From the NCBI GenBank assembly GCA_003131945.1, contig PKWD01000008.1, forward strand, positions 1-5,915: a DNA stretch of 5,915 nt, in the 5' to 3' direction. Below the pieces are notes generated by a model. It had not been told where the DNA came from, did no database searches, and was given only the letters and a program-made list of their open reading frames with translations. This stretch comes from Acidimicrobiaceae bacterium (GTDB lineage Bacteria > Actinomycetota > Acidimicrobiia > Acidimicrobiales > UBA8190). Position 1 is the stretch's first letter. The number at the start of each line of letters is the position of its first letter. A program made the translations under genes and the position numbers. This document shows, in pieces, positions 5,626 to 5,915 of this stretch.

Positions 5626-5915
5626 ATGTCCACACGGGAAAACTCCCTGACGGTGGAGAACTGTGAGGCTGTGGATCCGATGAAGTCTCATTCGCAATCT
5701 CCTCGATTGACAGAGCTCACGACTGGGGGCGGCTGTTCATGCAAAATTCCGGCCGCTGAACTCGAAGCTCTTCTTGCCGATGCGTTCGGTGAGAAGGCTG
5801 TAAACGCCTCCCTTGGTGTAAATGCGCACCTTCTTTGCGGGATTGAATTCGGTGATGATGCAGCGGTTGTGCAGATGGAAAACGGCGCGACAATCGTCAC
5901 TACGACGGACTTCTT
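5626..5915 (+). CDS. selD: Selenide, water dikinase (selenophosphate synthetase) SelD, 5' part
   Basis: SelD makes selenophosphate, AMP and phosphate from selenide, ATP and water, feeding SelA. Only the first 96 codons plus two bases are present; the window edge cuts the gene. RLTELTTGGGCSCKIP (27-42) matches the flexible N-terminal loop of the family, with C37 and K40 at the positions of E. coli Cys17 and Lys20. The catalytic residue is encoded by TGT, so this is the cysteine form, not a selenoprotein. FGDDAAV (75-81) and TTTDFF match the metal/ATP-binding start of the AIRS-type fold. ATG 5626 is preferred for its GAGGT at five-base spacing. ATG 5680 (18 residues later, GAGG at 11 bases) sits closer to the conserved block and is a real alternative. 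It reads in the same direction as the upstream lyase gene across a gap of over 300 bases, so it may have its own promoter. Confidence 0.93.
   Translation, partial: MSTRENSLTVENCEAVDPMKSHSQSPRLTELTTGGGCSCKIPAAELEALLADAFGEKAVNASLGVNAHLLCGIEFGDDAAVVQMENGATIVTTTDF

Noticed and set aside
5715..5750. SelD as a selenoprotein with UGA at the catalytic position
   Set aside because: The catalytic position is TGT (cysteine), followed by Ser and a TGC cysteine codon; no TGA is present in the frame.

Overview
This window holds most of a bacterial selenium-incorporation locus with a decayed transposase at its left edge. It contains selB (selenocysteine-specific elongation factor) and selA (selenocysteine synthase), which overlap by 4 bases on the minus strand. 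Divergent to them, on the plus strand, are a full-length PLP-dependent enzyme of the cystathionine gamma-lyase/synthase family and the 5' part of selD (selenophosphate synthetase), which is cut by the right edge. The DNA is moderately GC-rich. Protein style (SelA and SelB wording, the PLP enzyme type, non-ATG starts) suggests an actinobacterium-like, perhaps uncultured, organism, but the window has no taxonomic marker and this is only an inference.

Layout. About 52-605 (+) is an integrase-core transposase remnant with many frameshifts and a stop. At 644-789 two adjacent, diverged copies of a roughly 73-bp unit lie between this remnant and the end of selB. selB is 816-2567 (-) and selA 2564-3829 (-). 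The divergent intergenic region 3830-4136 contains a canonical four-run G-quadruplex motif and an 11-bp palindrome next to a -10-like hexamer. The PLP enzyme is 4137-5291 (+; an upstream TTG at 4080 is also possible). A gap of over 300 bases follows (5292-5625). It has no recognisable gene but holds a perfect 8-bp inverted repeat and a reading frame that stays open into selD. selD starts at 5626 or 5680 and runs off the window.

How the parts work together. SelD makes selenophosphate from selenide and ATP. SelA uses it to convert Ser-tRNA(Sec) to Sec-tRNA(Sec). SelB carries that tRNA to UGA codons marked by a SECIS hairpin. The PLP lyase between selA and selD is the non-standard member; by position it could release selenide from selenocysteine or selenocystathionine for SelD, or do ordinary transsulfuration. 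I saw no tRNA(Sec) gene (selC) and no selenoprotein gene in the window. SelD carries cysteine at its catalytic position, so it does not itself need selenocysteine. The most unusual protein-level feature is SelB: both guanine-recognition motifs of its GTPase domain (G4 and G5) are altered while the phosphate-binding motifs are intact.
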